Below are positions 33,986 through 45,205 of a stretch of DNA of 64,000 bases, one piece after another. The notes below the pieces were generated by a model. It saw only the letters and a list, made by a program, of their open reading frames with translations. It did no database searches and was not told the origin of the DNA. Location: the NCBI GenBank assembly GCA_019055375.1, contig JAHQIW010003622.1, positions 186,001 through 250,000 on the forward strand. The letters run 5' to 3'. The stretch's first letter is position 1. Each line of letters begins with the position of its first letter. Both the position numbers and the translations under genes were made by a program. This DNA is from Parelaphostrongylus tenuis. Taxonomy: Eukaryota; Nematoda; Chromadorea; Rhabditida; Metastrongylidae.

Positions 33986-34930
33986 AAAACAGTTTTTTAT
34001 GATATTTGAGAAAAAGACGGATTCTCAAGCAGCAGTCGAGGCAACACGCGAAGTGCTCGAATATTTTTGAGGAGAACGAAGGAGAGGAAAGCAATTAAAT
34101 TATGAAAGTATTAGGATCCGCCCAATAGAAAGCGAAAACTTGTAGTTTAAAATAAGGCATATACATACATAATAGAGTTTACAGCAGAAGTAAAATGCCG
34201 ATACTTCGCAATCTCACTCTTGCAGACTTCGAAATTACGAATATCCACGGAACCTCCACCTTTTGAACGAATGGCGATTATCAGTCGACACTGCAATGAC
34301 GTTTTCATGGAAGGACCGACCAAACATTATCACCTGTGCCTGCTTACCGTGGTTTCAGACTTTGTTATAATATACACGTCTTTCGCTGAAACCTCCATTT
34401 TCCTCTGTGACATAAATGATAAAGGTGTGCAAAAATCCATAATAATTGTTTATCCTCCTCGAGTGCTTGGCTGGAAAGTGATACTCTACATTTCTTAGGA
34501 TTTGAAACAGTGTCCTAATGCTCTTTGCGCTTCGTGTTATATGAGCTTCCCTCCAGCGAATACACGCATGAAAATGTGGATAATGCAAACTGATGCTTGG
34601 AACGGCGTATTCACCATAAAGTGATTAGAAAAGTATTAATAAAAGCGCAATAAATTGTCAAATTTTCTTATTGAGCGAGAAGATGTTCATGCCGATGCTT
34701 TTTAACGCATATATGATAGAACAAAACTGCGAAAAACCATGGGCAACAAGGAAATAAACTAATCACAAAAACAGAATAAAACCGCTGTCACTGCTCCGGT
34801 ACTTATCTCCTATCTGATGTCGAAGGGCTGCATATTCGGCATTACCCTCAAAGTCAGTTGTAATATCGTGGCTCTGGTGTTGAAAAGGTGAGAAATATCT
34901 TTGTAGATGATGTGATAATGATGGTATGCA
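33986..34930. other. No recognisable gene
   Basis: It begins just outside the RTE 5' end. A short frame ending near 34067 reads KTDSQAAVEATREVLEYF and looks exon-like, but it is too short to support. The 92-codon frame at 34220-34498 is unrecognised. Confidence 0.4.
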
Positions 34931-36830
34931 CTAAGAAGATGAACGCCTGTTTAAATAGACGATGACTAAAAGATGTGTCCAGTGAAACTAGTTAAATGTG
35001 CAACACAATTTTAAACTTAGTGCTACAGCGCTAAGAGATTTCTTGAAAGAGCAAACACCCCTTGAATCCTCGAGATTCAACAATTAGGGGGCGACGTGTG
35101 CCACTTTAGGCGCACTATTGTTTGAATTCCTTTTCGCTGCATAAAAATTTTCTTCTTGACATTTCGTAACATTTTGAAAGCTCAAATCTCTGTGATTTCA
35201 ATAATTTGTTCGGTTTTTGAAAAAAGGGCCTTATACTGCGTTGCAGCAGTAAAAACAAAATTATGTTTGACTCTCAATTTTCTTCATTCTCTCGACCTGG
35301 CTTCGATGTGGCTCTTCACCAAAGCTTCATCAGTCGTTAGCTACCTTAAATCTTGAGAGTTTTGGTGATCCAACTGATTTTTTGAAAGGTTGACGCAGAA
35401 CGCTGTAAGGGCAACAAAACGATCACATTTCACGCGTAGAATGTTACCCCACCGCTTGGACGTCATAGGTTGCTTACAGGTAACTACAGGTGAAGTTTAT
35501 ACGTCTGAGGTATCATACCGTTACCAAAAGAATGGAATATCATGATAGAACCCTACGAAGGTTTTTGATATAAAGGGTGATTTGCTTCTCTTAAAATCCA
35601 TTTCCAAAGATAATACCACGTCCTTATAGAAAAATAGATAAGCTTCCAATCCCTATTGTGCATTTCTATTGCCTGTCTTGCGAAACGTGGCATGGAAACA
35701 CATTTTACGCAACAAAGTTTTTCTAGTAGAGGTCTGTGTGGAGGTAATTCCAATATTTAGCTCGAGTAAGTGGAGATTGATCTCGTTTATCAGTGCTTGC
35801 GATACGTTACTTCTCCTATCAGCACCCATATTCAAAAAAAGCGCTTTTTCGCTCTTCCTGGGCATTTTGGCAGTTAGTCAATAGCTTATGTCTCGGAAAA
35901 TTGAAGGATGTATTTTATTTCTTCAAAGGTCTTCATAATACACTGTAGCAGTGAAAAGACTTTGTTATATACATTCACGCATCTTTAAATGAGCGAATAA
36001 TTCTCTAAAAAGATTCAGCAATTTCTCGATAGCACAAAACTCTGCAAATTTAATAATGCTTTTGGTTTTCGAAGAAATCTCTTGATTGCGCTGCAATATG
36101 GAGATCAAGATGGCATTGCACATGCGGCGCATGTGCCTATCACCGATATGTGCATTTGTATTGCAGCACTGGCATCAAACCGTCACCTTCGAATAACCAG
36201 TCGATAGCTCAAATATTGAGAATTTCAATAGTGCTCTTGCCATCTAAAAAAAAATTCTTCTCACGAGCTGTAGCAACATGAATAAAACTGCGTTGCACAT
36301 CTAAGTATTTTCTGTTAGACACGGCTTTTTCTCTCAGGCTTTCAAACTCATTCGATAGCGCAAATCTTAACAAACTCAAGGACATGCTTAGTTTTTGAGA
36401 ACCTTCTTAGCGCGTCGTTACAGCTAAAAAAAAGCTCTGACACTCACACTCGTCGAGCATCGCGCGATGAGTGTAAATTGCGCTGCAAGATCGATACGGC
36501 GCCGATTGTGAAACACGATTTAACTGTAACAGTGTGTTGAAACGTCCTTCTCAAAGGCAAAGCTTATCGTTGAGATTTGTGCTATCGAAGAATTATCGAT
36601 GGTCTGAATAATAACCTTTGTCCAACCATAGATGCTTGGGCGTGAATGAAAATCTGGTACCTATGTAAAAGACGGTGACCTTTTTTAAGCAGATCTCATA
36701 TGCAGAACAAGAATTTTTCAGAGAAGTGTTGGTAATCGTTTAAGCATAAATTTCTGTCACAACTCCACGTCACCGGTTTTTTGAAACACCCTTTTATAAA
36801 TCCCAGGACCTACAATCCATTAACCTCGGC
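34931..36830. repeat. AT-rich repeat family R1, copy 1 (with internal inverted units)
   Basis: Segments here recur at 43480-44645 and in part at 40090-41650. A subunit with the pattern 'cgatagcgcaaatctta', 'tgcttagtttttga' and 'ttacagctaaaa' appears several times (about 35170, 36010 and 36340) and in inverted form near 36550-36595. The block GGCATTGCACATG.GGCGCATG with a nearby GCACTGGCATCAAACCGTC (36110-36180) parallels 43625-43690. No coding frame is conserved. It is probably a composite foldback-like non-autonomous repeat. Confidence 0.65.
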
Positions 36831-36960
36831 ATAGCTTGAATAAATGAGTATCTTCTTCAGTTCAGCCTCTCCGAGGTGTTATTGATATTATTATTTTTTA
36901 TCAGCGAAGCATATAACAATACAAATAATAATGCAGCATGAATATCACAACAGTCGTGGT

Positions 36961-37000
36961 GGCTTACGTTTCGACAAGGTTCGCCATCCTCAGAGCCTGA
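36961..37000 (-). ncRNA. Degenerate hammerhead-ribozyme-like motif after Penelope element 1
   Basis: On the minus strand the order is GGCT (stem I), CTGAGGA (core; canonical CTGATGA), a 14-base stem-loop II region, GAAAC, GTA (cleavage-site-like), AGCC (stem I partner). Penelope-like elements are known to carry minimal hammerhead ribozymes with a very short stem III. Here the core differs at one position (T to G), which should inactivate it. It lies about 200 bases past the end of the GIY-YIG frame, where such motifs are expected. I saw the motif; activity is not claimed. Confidence 0.5.
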
Positions 37001-37197
37001 AAAGGTCAATTTGATCCGCAAATTATTGAATTAAAGGCCTTCATGACCCCAGCAGAAAAACGTAAGAAATAAATTTGTGGGTCGCATAGGAAGAACTTTA
37101 TTTTAAAAACACTTACCGCTTAGATGTTTTAGATCCTTCAATTAAACATTGAAGACCTGCCACTTGGAGTCTGTGCTTAAGTGGAACTGTGCCTGGC

Positions 37198-39620
37198 TTA
37201 GGCCGGGAATATCAGCCTGAGGTATGGTGCGAGGTCACGCGTTATTACGAGGCATTCCTCCCTGCGGTTCATTTTTGGGCTTTCGCTATGTATCCAAAAG
37301 GCTTCCAAAGTTTTATGCGTACATGCTTTCGATTCTTGTGCGAGGACCGTGAATTTAACGCCAAAATCTGCTTTTTTATGCTTCTGTTCCTTATGCTTGC
37401 CTAATGGGGTTTTTGGGTCGGAGTTACATTTCCCAGCTAGGTGCTCTTTTGCGCGGATGCAGAGTGTTCTACCCTTTTCGCCAATATATTCATAACCGCA
37501 TGCCTCGCAAGAGATTAGGTAAATTACACCCGACCTCATGCAGTCGCCGTCTCTGCCGTTTGGGCATACTTTGCAGTCGGTGGTTTCGCAGAGGCGATCA
37601 TACAGTCGGTTGCGGACTAAATGGAGTTTAAGTGTTTTTGGTGGTATCTCGACTACTGCTACCGAATTATCTAAACCTGCTCTTTTTAAGCAGAATTCAA
37701 TGGCTTCACTTACTTTGTTGGAAATAAAAGGCAGAATGAATGGAACTTTGTTCTTGCTAGACCTTCCGTATAGGAGCGCCGAATTTCCTCTAATTCCAGT
37801 CTGAGAAGTTCTCTTGTGATGTAGCCTTTGGAGATGGCTATTTTTCGCGCAAGCTCAAAGACTCTACCTTATGTTCTTTTTTTCTTCACATATTAGCAGC
37901 TGTTCGAAGCATGTTTTTTTATAAGTGCGCATTTTCTGTGCGAGGGATGAGCTGATAGGTAGTGAACCAGGATGTTATTGTTGCTCGGTTTGCGATGCCA
38001 TTTTGCGTTGTAGGAGTTTTTGGAGAGGTTAACTTGAACGTTCAAAAATGGAAGCCAATTTGCTTAAGTTTTTCACGGGTAAACGTTATGTACTCTGGCA
38101 GACTATTTAGCAGCTCAAAACATTTGTCCATCTCCTCTTGCGTTGAGCAGACCACAAAACAATCATCTATATGCCTACAACAGCGTAACTGCTGAAGATC
38201 GATTTTTGGGGCCTCTCATTTAGTCATAAGAGCGATAAGAAGGGTCGGAGCTAGCCTTTGTCCCATTGCCAGCCCTCTGATCTGCGTAAAATAAATTCGT
38301 AGACCACTTAAAGCTTGAGCAGCCTAGGAACTCTTAGAGAGCCATGACCTGCCGAATGGAGAAGCTTTGCATGCTCGTAGTTCTTTCGTGCTCCGTTATA
38401 AGTTCACATATGGCTTGCATTGCTGACTCACTCGACACGTATGTACAAAGAGCAGTTACGTCGAGCTATTCCATTACGTACGAGTTGATGGGAGACGCGT
38501 ACGTAGACGATCCAAGAGCATTTGGGCAATGATAAGATGGGCAGGAAAGTGTTTCGGTAGTTGGACTAGTATTAAGTTTGAAAACCACGTTATTCTATCC
38601 GTTCGCCCGTCTACACAACTGATGATGGGTCTAACTTTGAATTTTGATGGATCAGTAGACGCAAGATCATGAGTGCATACCAACTTATGAGACTTGATAA
38701 GTATGTACAAGACGGGGCATGATGGTGAACTAAGTTTTAGTTGAGAAATAACGGCAGATTTTGAACCAGCCGAACTTGCTATTTTTACCCATTCACCATT
38801 CAACTCTCGATATTGTTTTTGAAATTCCTTATTGGATGATAGGCGATAGAGAGTAGTGTCTTCTAGGTGTTTTTTCGTTATCTCAACATCCAACTTATGG
38901 GGAATTACTACGAACTCTCTTCATTTATCACTAACTGGCAGTCGAATGGTTTTGGACTTTATTAGCTCCCGTATCTGTCGCATACCGTTTTTCTGCGTTG
39001 ATGTTAGGTTGCAGCTAAGCTTTTTTGCGCGATAGTGATTAAGGATTCTAAGAGTTTCTTCCGAAAATATGCGAAAATTGATATCCACTTCATTATTAGG
39101 GCCTTGTTGTCCAAAGAACGCTCGAGAGAAAGGCGGTGTTGGCAATGCCCCTACATTTTCCTGTTGTTCGCGCCTATTGGGTGGTTCTAGTCTAGCTTTA
39201 TAGCGGAGCCGATCTTGAAGGTCTTGCAAATTGCACGCGATAGTACGCGGGTTTCCTTGAAAATGGATTGCGCTGGTGAGAAACAGGGCACATTTCTAAG
39301 AGCGAGCGCGCACCATCGGGGAGAGTCATGCCTCCTAACACGGTGACCTTTGATGTTTCCGACACATTATTGATCTTAGTTAGACCCCTCTATAATGCTG
39401 TAGCATCCGGAACAAAATTTTGCTTATCACTATTTTTTCATCTTCATTTTTGCTACGAGTATAAACCGCTAGAAGCAGGAAAAGCTTATCAACGTGTAGT
39501 GATTTTTTCGTAGTATCAGAATCTACGTTTCTATCTGAAGTTTCTGTCGATGCAGTGAAAAAATCTTCAATAAAATAACAATAGCTTCTACCGCTCTAAC
39601 ACCTGTGTGGTAGATCCTAT
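37198..39620 (-). pseudogene. Penelope-like element 1: reverse transcriptase plus GIY-YIG endonuclease, broken
   Basis: A Penelope-like element copies its RNA into DNA and cuts the target with a GIY-YIG nuclease. From right to left: an N-terminal region (NFVPDATAL-like near 39410, CNLQDLQDRLRYKARLEP at about 39229), RTLNHYRA-like helix sequence, then PVLYILIKSHKLV and KFKVRPIISCVDGRTDRITW. Next come motif B QIRGLAMGQRLAPT near 38270 and motif C HIDD at 38162-38173 (usually YIDD; both Asp kept). A cysteine-rich linker reads CETTDCKVCPNGRDGDC. The GIY-YIG domain, 37198-37539, has GVIYLISCEACG, EYIGEKGRTLCIRAKEH and KALEAFW-like sequence. A TGA at about 38920 and frameshifts near 38200-38470 break it. 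Confidence 0.88.
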
Positions 39621-39628
39621 CTTATGGG

Positions 39629-40120
39629 GTGGATCAAGCGATTACCTTAGTGACAAGGACTATTGTGGCTTCGCTTCAAATTTTACTCAGCTTTGAACCT
39701 TTTCGGCGACTTCGCTTAATAACGAACTCACGAAGCTGGGAAAGGAATATCGATCACGTTTGGAATATTATTATTCAATTAAGAATTTCTTTAGCATATC
39801 GACAAATGCTTCATGTAAAAACAGAGACTCTGATATTACCAAAAAGTCTAAACGCTTCTATGCTCTTCGTGCTTCTAACGATTTATACGCGTGGTAAAAT
39901 TGGAGCCGAAAAGAGAGTGAGAAACAAAAATTTTATTCTGGATGCTACAGCATTACAAAAGAGTGCTATAGAACATTGGCGACATGAAGTTATATCCAAA
40001 GATTCACGTTATCGAATAATCACTAATATTTCTGCGAAAACTTGCTGTCCAGCTAATGAGATCGGTCTGAAAATTGTTCGCCGTTTAACACACGTACCGC
40101 AGTTCTTACTTCATCTTTAG
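39629..40120 (+). pseudogene. Penelope-like element 2: 5' coding part
   Basis: This is a 163-codon open frame. Its segment LFVLLTIYTRGK followed by KNFILDATALQKS aligns at DNA and protein level with the reversed 5' part of element 1 (LLLAVYTRSK and KNFVPDATAL, about 39400-39480). The two elements therefore stand head to head with their 5' regions meeting near 39620. The frame lacks any catalytic motif; it would be the N-terminal region of the reverse transcriptase polyprotein. From about 40090 the sequence passes into the R1 repeat, so the last ten or so codons are not part of the element. Confidence 0.6.
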
Positions 40121-41650
40121 AATATGATGTAAAAGCCATTTGAAAAATAAAGTGCACCCTTTAGATCTTTTATGTTAAGCCTGTTCATTGGGCATCCAAA
40201 CCTCAAAAAGTATTAAATATACCTTTTTGAATACGGGCACCGATTCAGGAAAAGTACCGAGAATACTTCACTGGCGACACGTGTTACTGACCAATAGTTT
40301 GCATAATGCCGATGTTCTACGCCTTTAATTCAAACACAGTTGCCCCTTACCGCTCAGAATTCTTCCAGTGTCCATAAGCTCTCAACCTTTATGCACTTAC
40401 GTTGGCTATGAATAATCTGAAATAAAAGAATGATTGATATAATTAGTTATAATGAGGGTTTTTTATTAACAGGTATCGTGTACGACATGCGTAATAAATT
40501 TTGATGAATTACTGGTTGTTCTTAAATTTTTATATACTATGATGATTCTTGGGTCTTGTATAATACTGCGAAAGAATAAAAAGGAAGGATTTTCCTTGTG
40601 ATACACTTTCCACAGTGCAACACAACTGATTTCAAAATCCAATACGATTGTGTAGTAGACGAGAGTTTTTATCTACGGAAGACACGCTGAACTCAACCAA
40701 AAGCATATGAGAAAGTAGATAAAATCTTGTCTTATACAATTAATGTAAGATTTTAGAAAATTTCTGTCAAATGACGGAAAGAATCTTATTCAAATGACGA
40801 AAGTCGCTCCATTCACTCTGCGCGTGTCGATTTCTATACCTGTTCGTTAGGGCTTAGCTATCAACTTGCTACTGAAGGATGATTTGCTGCCAATGTTACG
40901 AATATCATCCACAACCCGGTGCAAGGTATCCGTGCCACATGTGAAACGTAATCTTAATTTCAGTGCTGCAGTACAACAAAAAGGTTCTTTTGAAAACCCA
41001 AAAACACCATTAAAGTCGTCAAAATTGTGCTGCCGAATAATTTCTGAATTTTTTTGGGAATAGCTTTGCTCAAAGAAAAATGTCTGAGTGTGTAAAAAAA
41101 TTTTATTTTTACTGCCACAGTGTAACATAAAAGCAATCCCAAAATATACACCTTTCAAGTTTTTTGATTCAAGATATCGAATGACTACTAAAATATCAAG
41201 AAAGAGCAAATAATAGGTTTTCTGCATTTGGGTGCTGATAAGGAAAAAGTAGCAAATACATCTTTGGAGGCAAATATTTCTGATCAGTTATTTGTACAAT
41301 CCCGATGTTCCAAACCTTCCACTCAAACACGTTTGTCCCTCCACGCTTAGATCTTTTCCACTATCTATGAGTTCTCAACTTTTCTCACATGCGTTAGCTC
41401 TAAATAATTTTAAACAAACGAATGACTGATATAAACTAAGATATAGTGAGAGTTATCGATGAATTAGTATTACATAAGTATGCATCATCATTTTTGGTAA
41501 ATTACACTTTTTTCCAATTCCTGTTCACTATGATGACTCTTGGGTCATGTAGAACTAGGAAAGATCAAAAACAAGAATTTTTTTTGGGCATCTCCTGCGA
41601 AATTCAAGACAGTAAGTTTTCTAACTCATTTCTAAAGAGGCTAGAGCCCA
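40090..41650. repeat. AT-rich repeat family R1, two tandem partial copies
   Basis: Two successive blocks (about 40140-40610 and 41150-41600) align in order with each other and with 44190-44645. Landmarks are the 'aatagtttgcata..gccgatg.tct' stretch, a 'tccataag..ctcaac' stretch and 'ctttgggtc'-type ACTCTTGGGTC. Between them (about 40940-41060) lies an inverted subunit. They separate the 5' and 3' parts of Penelope element 2. Frames at 40847-41227 (minus) and 41446-41766 (plus) fall inside repeats and are not supported as genes. Confidence 0.65.
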
Positions 41651-41854
41651 TCTATTTTGAAAATCCCTACTCTAAAAAAATCTGCTGCATGCATTTGCAT
41701 TTGAAGGATTGCGCTGGTGAGCTCTTGGTATTTTTTTTTTTAGAAATGGAAGCCCCAAGACAATAACAAAATTGTGCACCTTGATAAAATCGCTTTTAAG
41801 CTGCATTTTACATCAGACAAAATTAGATGCTTGTTAAGAGGTCCCCTAAAATAT
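41651..41854. other. Junction sequence, nothing recognised
   Basis: Short AT-rich stretch between the R1 repeat and the 3' part of Penelope element 2, with no motif. Confidence 0.4.
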
Positions 41855-42095
41855 TCGATATAAAAATTCGGTGACACTAATCAAACTTCCTCCTCCTAGT
41901 CTGCTCCGTCAGCTGGTCCACAACCGCCTTTATGATCGACTGTGTCACTCGGATGGGTGTAAAATCTACCCCAACGCGATGGAGGTGGATATTATGAGTT
42001 CTGGCACAATATATATTCAATAGCATCTGAAGCATGTGTTGATGAATATGTTGGCGAAACGAGTAGGCCACTTCATTTGCGCAAAAAAAAATATA
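41855..42095 (+). pseudogene. Penelope-like element 2: 3' part with GIY-YIG start, broken
   Basis: One frame reads LRQLVHNRLYDRLCHSDGCK, parallel to LVRNRLYDRLCETTDCK of element 1, so it covers the cysteine-rich linker. It then gives MSSGTIYI (the GIY half). After a frameshift near 42010, ACVDEYVGETSRPLHLRK supplies the YIG half (YVG here) and the conserved Arg. The domain stops near 42095, so about two thirds of the nuclease is absent. It has the same orientation as 39629-40120, and the two are probably the ends of one element. Confidence 0.75.
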
Positions 42096-42390
42096 TAGAG
42101 GGAAACTTGATATTGAAAAAGCAAATTTCTAGACTCGCCTAGATCGGAAAAGGAAGGAAACAAAGATTTCTATGCTATTACCACGGTCGTGGCGTGAGAA
42201 TACAGAGCATCGACGGGCAAAACTTTCGGAGCGTCTTGAATAAATGCTAAATACCCAGAAGCCGATCCGTCACTATAACACGAGACTTGACACCTTATAT
42301 GCGTTTAATGTTCTAACTCGGTCCAAGGGGCAATGCTTAGGCATCGACTTGGTTACCGACTTAAACGAATAGTGATATCAATGTTCGTTC

Positions 42391-42427
42391 AGGCTCTGAA
42401 GAAACCTGTGTCGCCGAAACGTCAGCC
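42391..42427 (+). ncRNA. Degenerate hammerhead-ribozyme-like motif after Penelope element 2
   Basis: The order matches the motif at 36961-37000: AGGCT, CTGAAGA (canonical CTGATGA), a 13-base middle, GAAAC, GTC, AGCC. The same four-base stem I (GGCT/AGCC) frames both copies. The core T is A here, and stem II pairs poorly, so the ribozyme is presumably dead. It sits about 300 bases past the GIY-YIG remnant. Being at equivalent places in both elements supports homology. Confidence 0.45.
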
Positions 42428-42552
42428 AGTCACTTGTACTGCAATCTGAACTCAGCAACGACAGCAGCAGCGTCACCATTACGACATTCGAGCCAGCTGA
42501 AACAGTTATATTTTCATACTTAGATTAACAATTAACTTTGATGCCGAGATTA

Positions 42553-42801
42553 TCAGAAAGTCGACTTTTCGTCTTCACAGTGGCTTTTTTTACTGGGAAG
42601 GGAAGGGGTAGGGCAGAACTTCCAGCAATCAGTTCGTTTTTCATCGTCATCTTGAATGCCTGTGAAGAGCGATTCGGCAAGTCTCCTCGAAATTTCCGCG
42701 ATAGCCTGGCTGTGGTGTCCCATTAAGCGTTGCCGATAACTGCCGAATGAGGTTGGAGTGGAGCTCGGCTCCACGAGCGGTGCTACGAGCATCAAAACCA
42801 C
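42553..42801 (-). CDS. Unassigned coding-like frame
   Basis: An 82-codon minus frame of noticeably higher GC than its neighbours. It includes MGHHSQAIAEISRRLAESLF and a tail rich in charged residues and Ser. The heptad-like AIAEISRRLAESLF suggests a helix. There is no known domain. It starts about 125 bases beyond the hammerhead-like motif, so it could belong to sequence flanking or carried by the Penelope element, or be a host exon. The opposite strand is also open for 62 codons, which lowers confidence. Confidence 0.3.
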   Translation of the reverse strand: MVLMLVAPLVEPSSTPTSFGSYRQRLMGHHSQAIAEISRRLAESLFTGIQDDDEKRTDCWKFCPTPSLPSKKSHCEDEKSTF

Positions 42802-43353
42802 TAGGACACAGCGCCCCCGGTGTGCTCTATTTGCTCAGCCAAAGTTTATAGATCCCTTCTTGTTGAACTACACTAAATTAACTCCATATTTCAAATCTCA
42901 ACGAATTTGGAGCTTAAACTGGTTCTCGAAAGGGTTTTTAGCGCAATGTGAAAACGAAAATAAGATTACGCTTGACATTCGGAGTTTCTTTTGTACATAG
43001 GAGCTATATATGCACAAAAAATGCACAGATTTATAGAGAAAATTATGTTATGTCAGAGTGATATAAAGGACTTAATATATTTTACTAAGCAGATATAAAA
43101 ATTGTTGCTGACGAATATCGTGATTCACTGCGAATATCTAGTATGCTGCCGACCGCAAAGGGATGTAAATCAACAATACCACTAGCATCATATTGCATTT
43201 AAGAGAAGAGATTTTCAAAACTAGCTGATGACGAGAGAGAGAGAGTAGAGAATGTCGTATTACAGTTCAATGTGTGAGGCCCGGCATTAATTCTCATCTG
43301 CTCAAGCTGGCTGATGAGAAAGAGAGAAACTAAAGAATCTCGTATCTGTGATA
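42802..43353. other. No recognisable gene
   Basis: AT-rich sequence. A GAGAGAGAGAG tract lies near 43233-43243. The 80-codon frame at 42758-43000 lacks motifs. Confidence 0.4.
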
Positions 43354-43437
43354 CTCGTGCACGTGATAGAGAAAAATGCAGGCATCGGTGGTGCACGCTC
43401 AAGTCACTCAACGATCAACAGAACGATAGGTGCAAAT
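43354..43437 (+). mobile_element. RTE 3'-end fragment (about 25 codons)
   Basis: In frame, RARDREKCRHRWCTLKSLND followed by QQNDR and TAG repeats the extreme C-terminus of the RTE protein at 30651 (LARDREKWKNCWYPLESLD, QQDDR). Only the last 80 or so bases are present. Such short 3'-end remnants are what 5' truncation during target-primed reverse transcription produces. Confidence 0.75.
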
Positions 43438-43479
43438 GGACTTGACAGACTGGCTTGACAAAAAACGGAACGATAAATG

Positions 43480-44645
43480 ATAGCTGTAACAATGAAAAGA
43501 AAATGCTATCATTCGATGAGCAAATCTTTTCTTCGATCGCACAAATCTCTGCAATTATAGTAGTGTTTTCAATTACCCAGGAAATCTATTTATTGCCCTG
43601 CGACATTGAAATTAAGATAGCATTTCACATGCAGCGCGTATGATTTCATCGGTATGTGGACGGATATTGCAACACTGGTGTCATGCCGTCGCCGTTCAAT
43701 AGCCAGTAAATAGTCTAAGTCTAGAGGATTTCATTAAAGTGCTTCTCTTTAGAAAAAAAAGGTTTTTTTTGCGAGTTGTGGCACCAGGAGTATAACTGGT
43801 TGCACGTGTGAAATTTTTCGCTAAGCACGACTTTTCTCGCAAGCTTGCACACAGCTTCGATAGCGCAAATCTTAGCAATTTTAAGGACACGCTTAGTTTT
43901 TGAAAAGGACTTCTTAGTGCACCATTACAGCTAAAATAGTATTAGATTCTACCATGTAAATTACGCAGCATGATCGACACGATGCCTAGTGTGAAACTCA
44001 ATAACTTTTTGCTGTAAGAACGGATTGAAACCTCCTCCTCAAAAACCGAGCTTGTCATTGAAATCCTTGAGATTTGTGCTATGGAATGGTCTATAAAAGT
44101 TTCATCAAAAGCCTTTACCCACCGAAAGATGCTTGTGTGTGTAAGAAATTTCACTTCACCTTTACAGTAGAATAAAAGATCGATTAGAGAAATTAAGCAC
44201 ACCCTTCAGATTCTCGATATTCAATGTTTCGAAAAATTACTAAATTCTCGTAAAGGAATAAAAAAATTCCTTTTATGAATATGGGTACGGATAGGAAAGA
44301 GAGTACCGACAAGACTATTCTGAAAAAAACATGTATATGACAAATAGTTTGCATAGCGCCGATGCTCTATACAATTTATCCAAACACGATTGTCCTTCCC
44401 GCTCACAATTGCCCATTATCCATAAGTACTCAACTTTTTCTCGCGTACGTCAACTCTAAATAATTGAAAATAAAGGAATGATTACTACAAACTTAATCAT
44501 ATAGAGAATATCAGATGAAAAGGTGTCGAATACAGCATGCATACTCATTTTTGATAAATTACTAGCTGTTTTCCAATTTTTATTTACTGTGACGACTCTT
44601 GGGTCTTATATAAAACTAGGAAAGAGCAAAATTAAAGATGTTTCT
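43480..44645. repeat. AT-rich repeat family R1, copy 3
   Basis: The left part aligns with 35990-36600 (landmarks: GCAACACTGG.GTCATGCCGTC, 'cttcgatagcgcaaatcttagc', 'cgcttagtttttgaaaa'). The right part aligns with 40140-40610 and 41150-41600. Subunits in opposite orientations occur at 43860 and 44060. Minus frames of 61-86 codons inside are chance. Confidence 0.65.
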
Positions 44646-44905
44646 TGTGACCACCTTTGATGCAATACTGCTACTCTTCTGGGAAAAGGCCGGGGATCCC
44701 ACGGGCAAGCAGCTAACACGCTCCATTGCGATAGATTTTTCAAAGGTCGCGATAGCGATGCTTCACTATCTTGGCGTCGGCCATTTAGTAATCTGCTTGC
44801 TCTGTGGTTGATCGCTGTGTCACCTATCAATTCTATCAATGTCTTAACCGGTTGAGGACCAGAAGACCACCAGGCGTGTCTGGCTCCACCCCTGGCCCAT
44901 CCCCA
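44646..44905 (-). other. GC-rich coding-like block beside hexamer satellite, unknown
   Basis: The minus frame here is open and GC-rich in an AT-rich setting. It includes PVKTLIELIGDTAINHRASR, LLNGRRQDSEASLSRPLKNL and SQWSVLAACPWDPRPFPRRV. I recognise no domain. The block has the feel of a decayed repeat-borne ORF, but that is only an impression. The open frame continues through the satellite (to 45322) only because the hexamer array has no stops, so the 238-codon length is misleading. Confidence 0.35.
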
Positions 44906-44929
44906 CCAATTACATCCTTCCTTTGATAG

Positions 44930-45175
44930 ATGATCGCGATAGTGATTGGCATGATAGTGGTAGCGATAATACTGACAGTGATCAGAGTGATAGTGGCATA
45001 AGTGATAGTGATCATGCAGATAATGATGGTAGTGATGGCGATCATAGGTAGTGTTGATAGTGATAGTAATTATATGGATAGTGATCATGCTTATTGTGAT
45101 AGTGATGATAATGATAGTAGTGATAGTGATAATAGTGGTAGTGATGACAGTGATCATACTGATAGTGACGGTAGA
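44930..45175 (+). repeat. GATAGT hexamer satellite, degenerate
   Basis: About 240 bases consist mostly of GATAGT and one-base variants (GATGGT, GATCAT, GATAAT, GACAGT). A related G-rich motif flanks the array on both sides in the same orientation on the minus strand: TTGGTGGGGATGGGCCA at about 44890-44915 and TTGGTGGGGGCGGACCA at about 45185-45205. The array therefore looks like the expandable middle of a defined element. Six-base units keep several frames open on both strands, giving spurious Asp/Ser-rich or Ile/Thr-rich proteins. Confidence 0.85.
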
Positions 45176-45205
45176 GACACCTCGTGGTCCGCCCCCACCA
45201 ATCAC

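Noticed and set aside
40847..41766. 126- and 106-codon frames as genes
   Set aside because: They fall within R1 repeat blocks and are not conserved in the other copies.
43555..43585. Resemblance to part of the spliced leader (CAATTACCCAGG)
   Set aside because: Only about ten bases match, with no donor or snRNA-like context, and the stretch lies in the R1 repeat.
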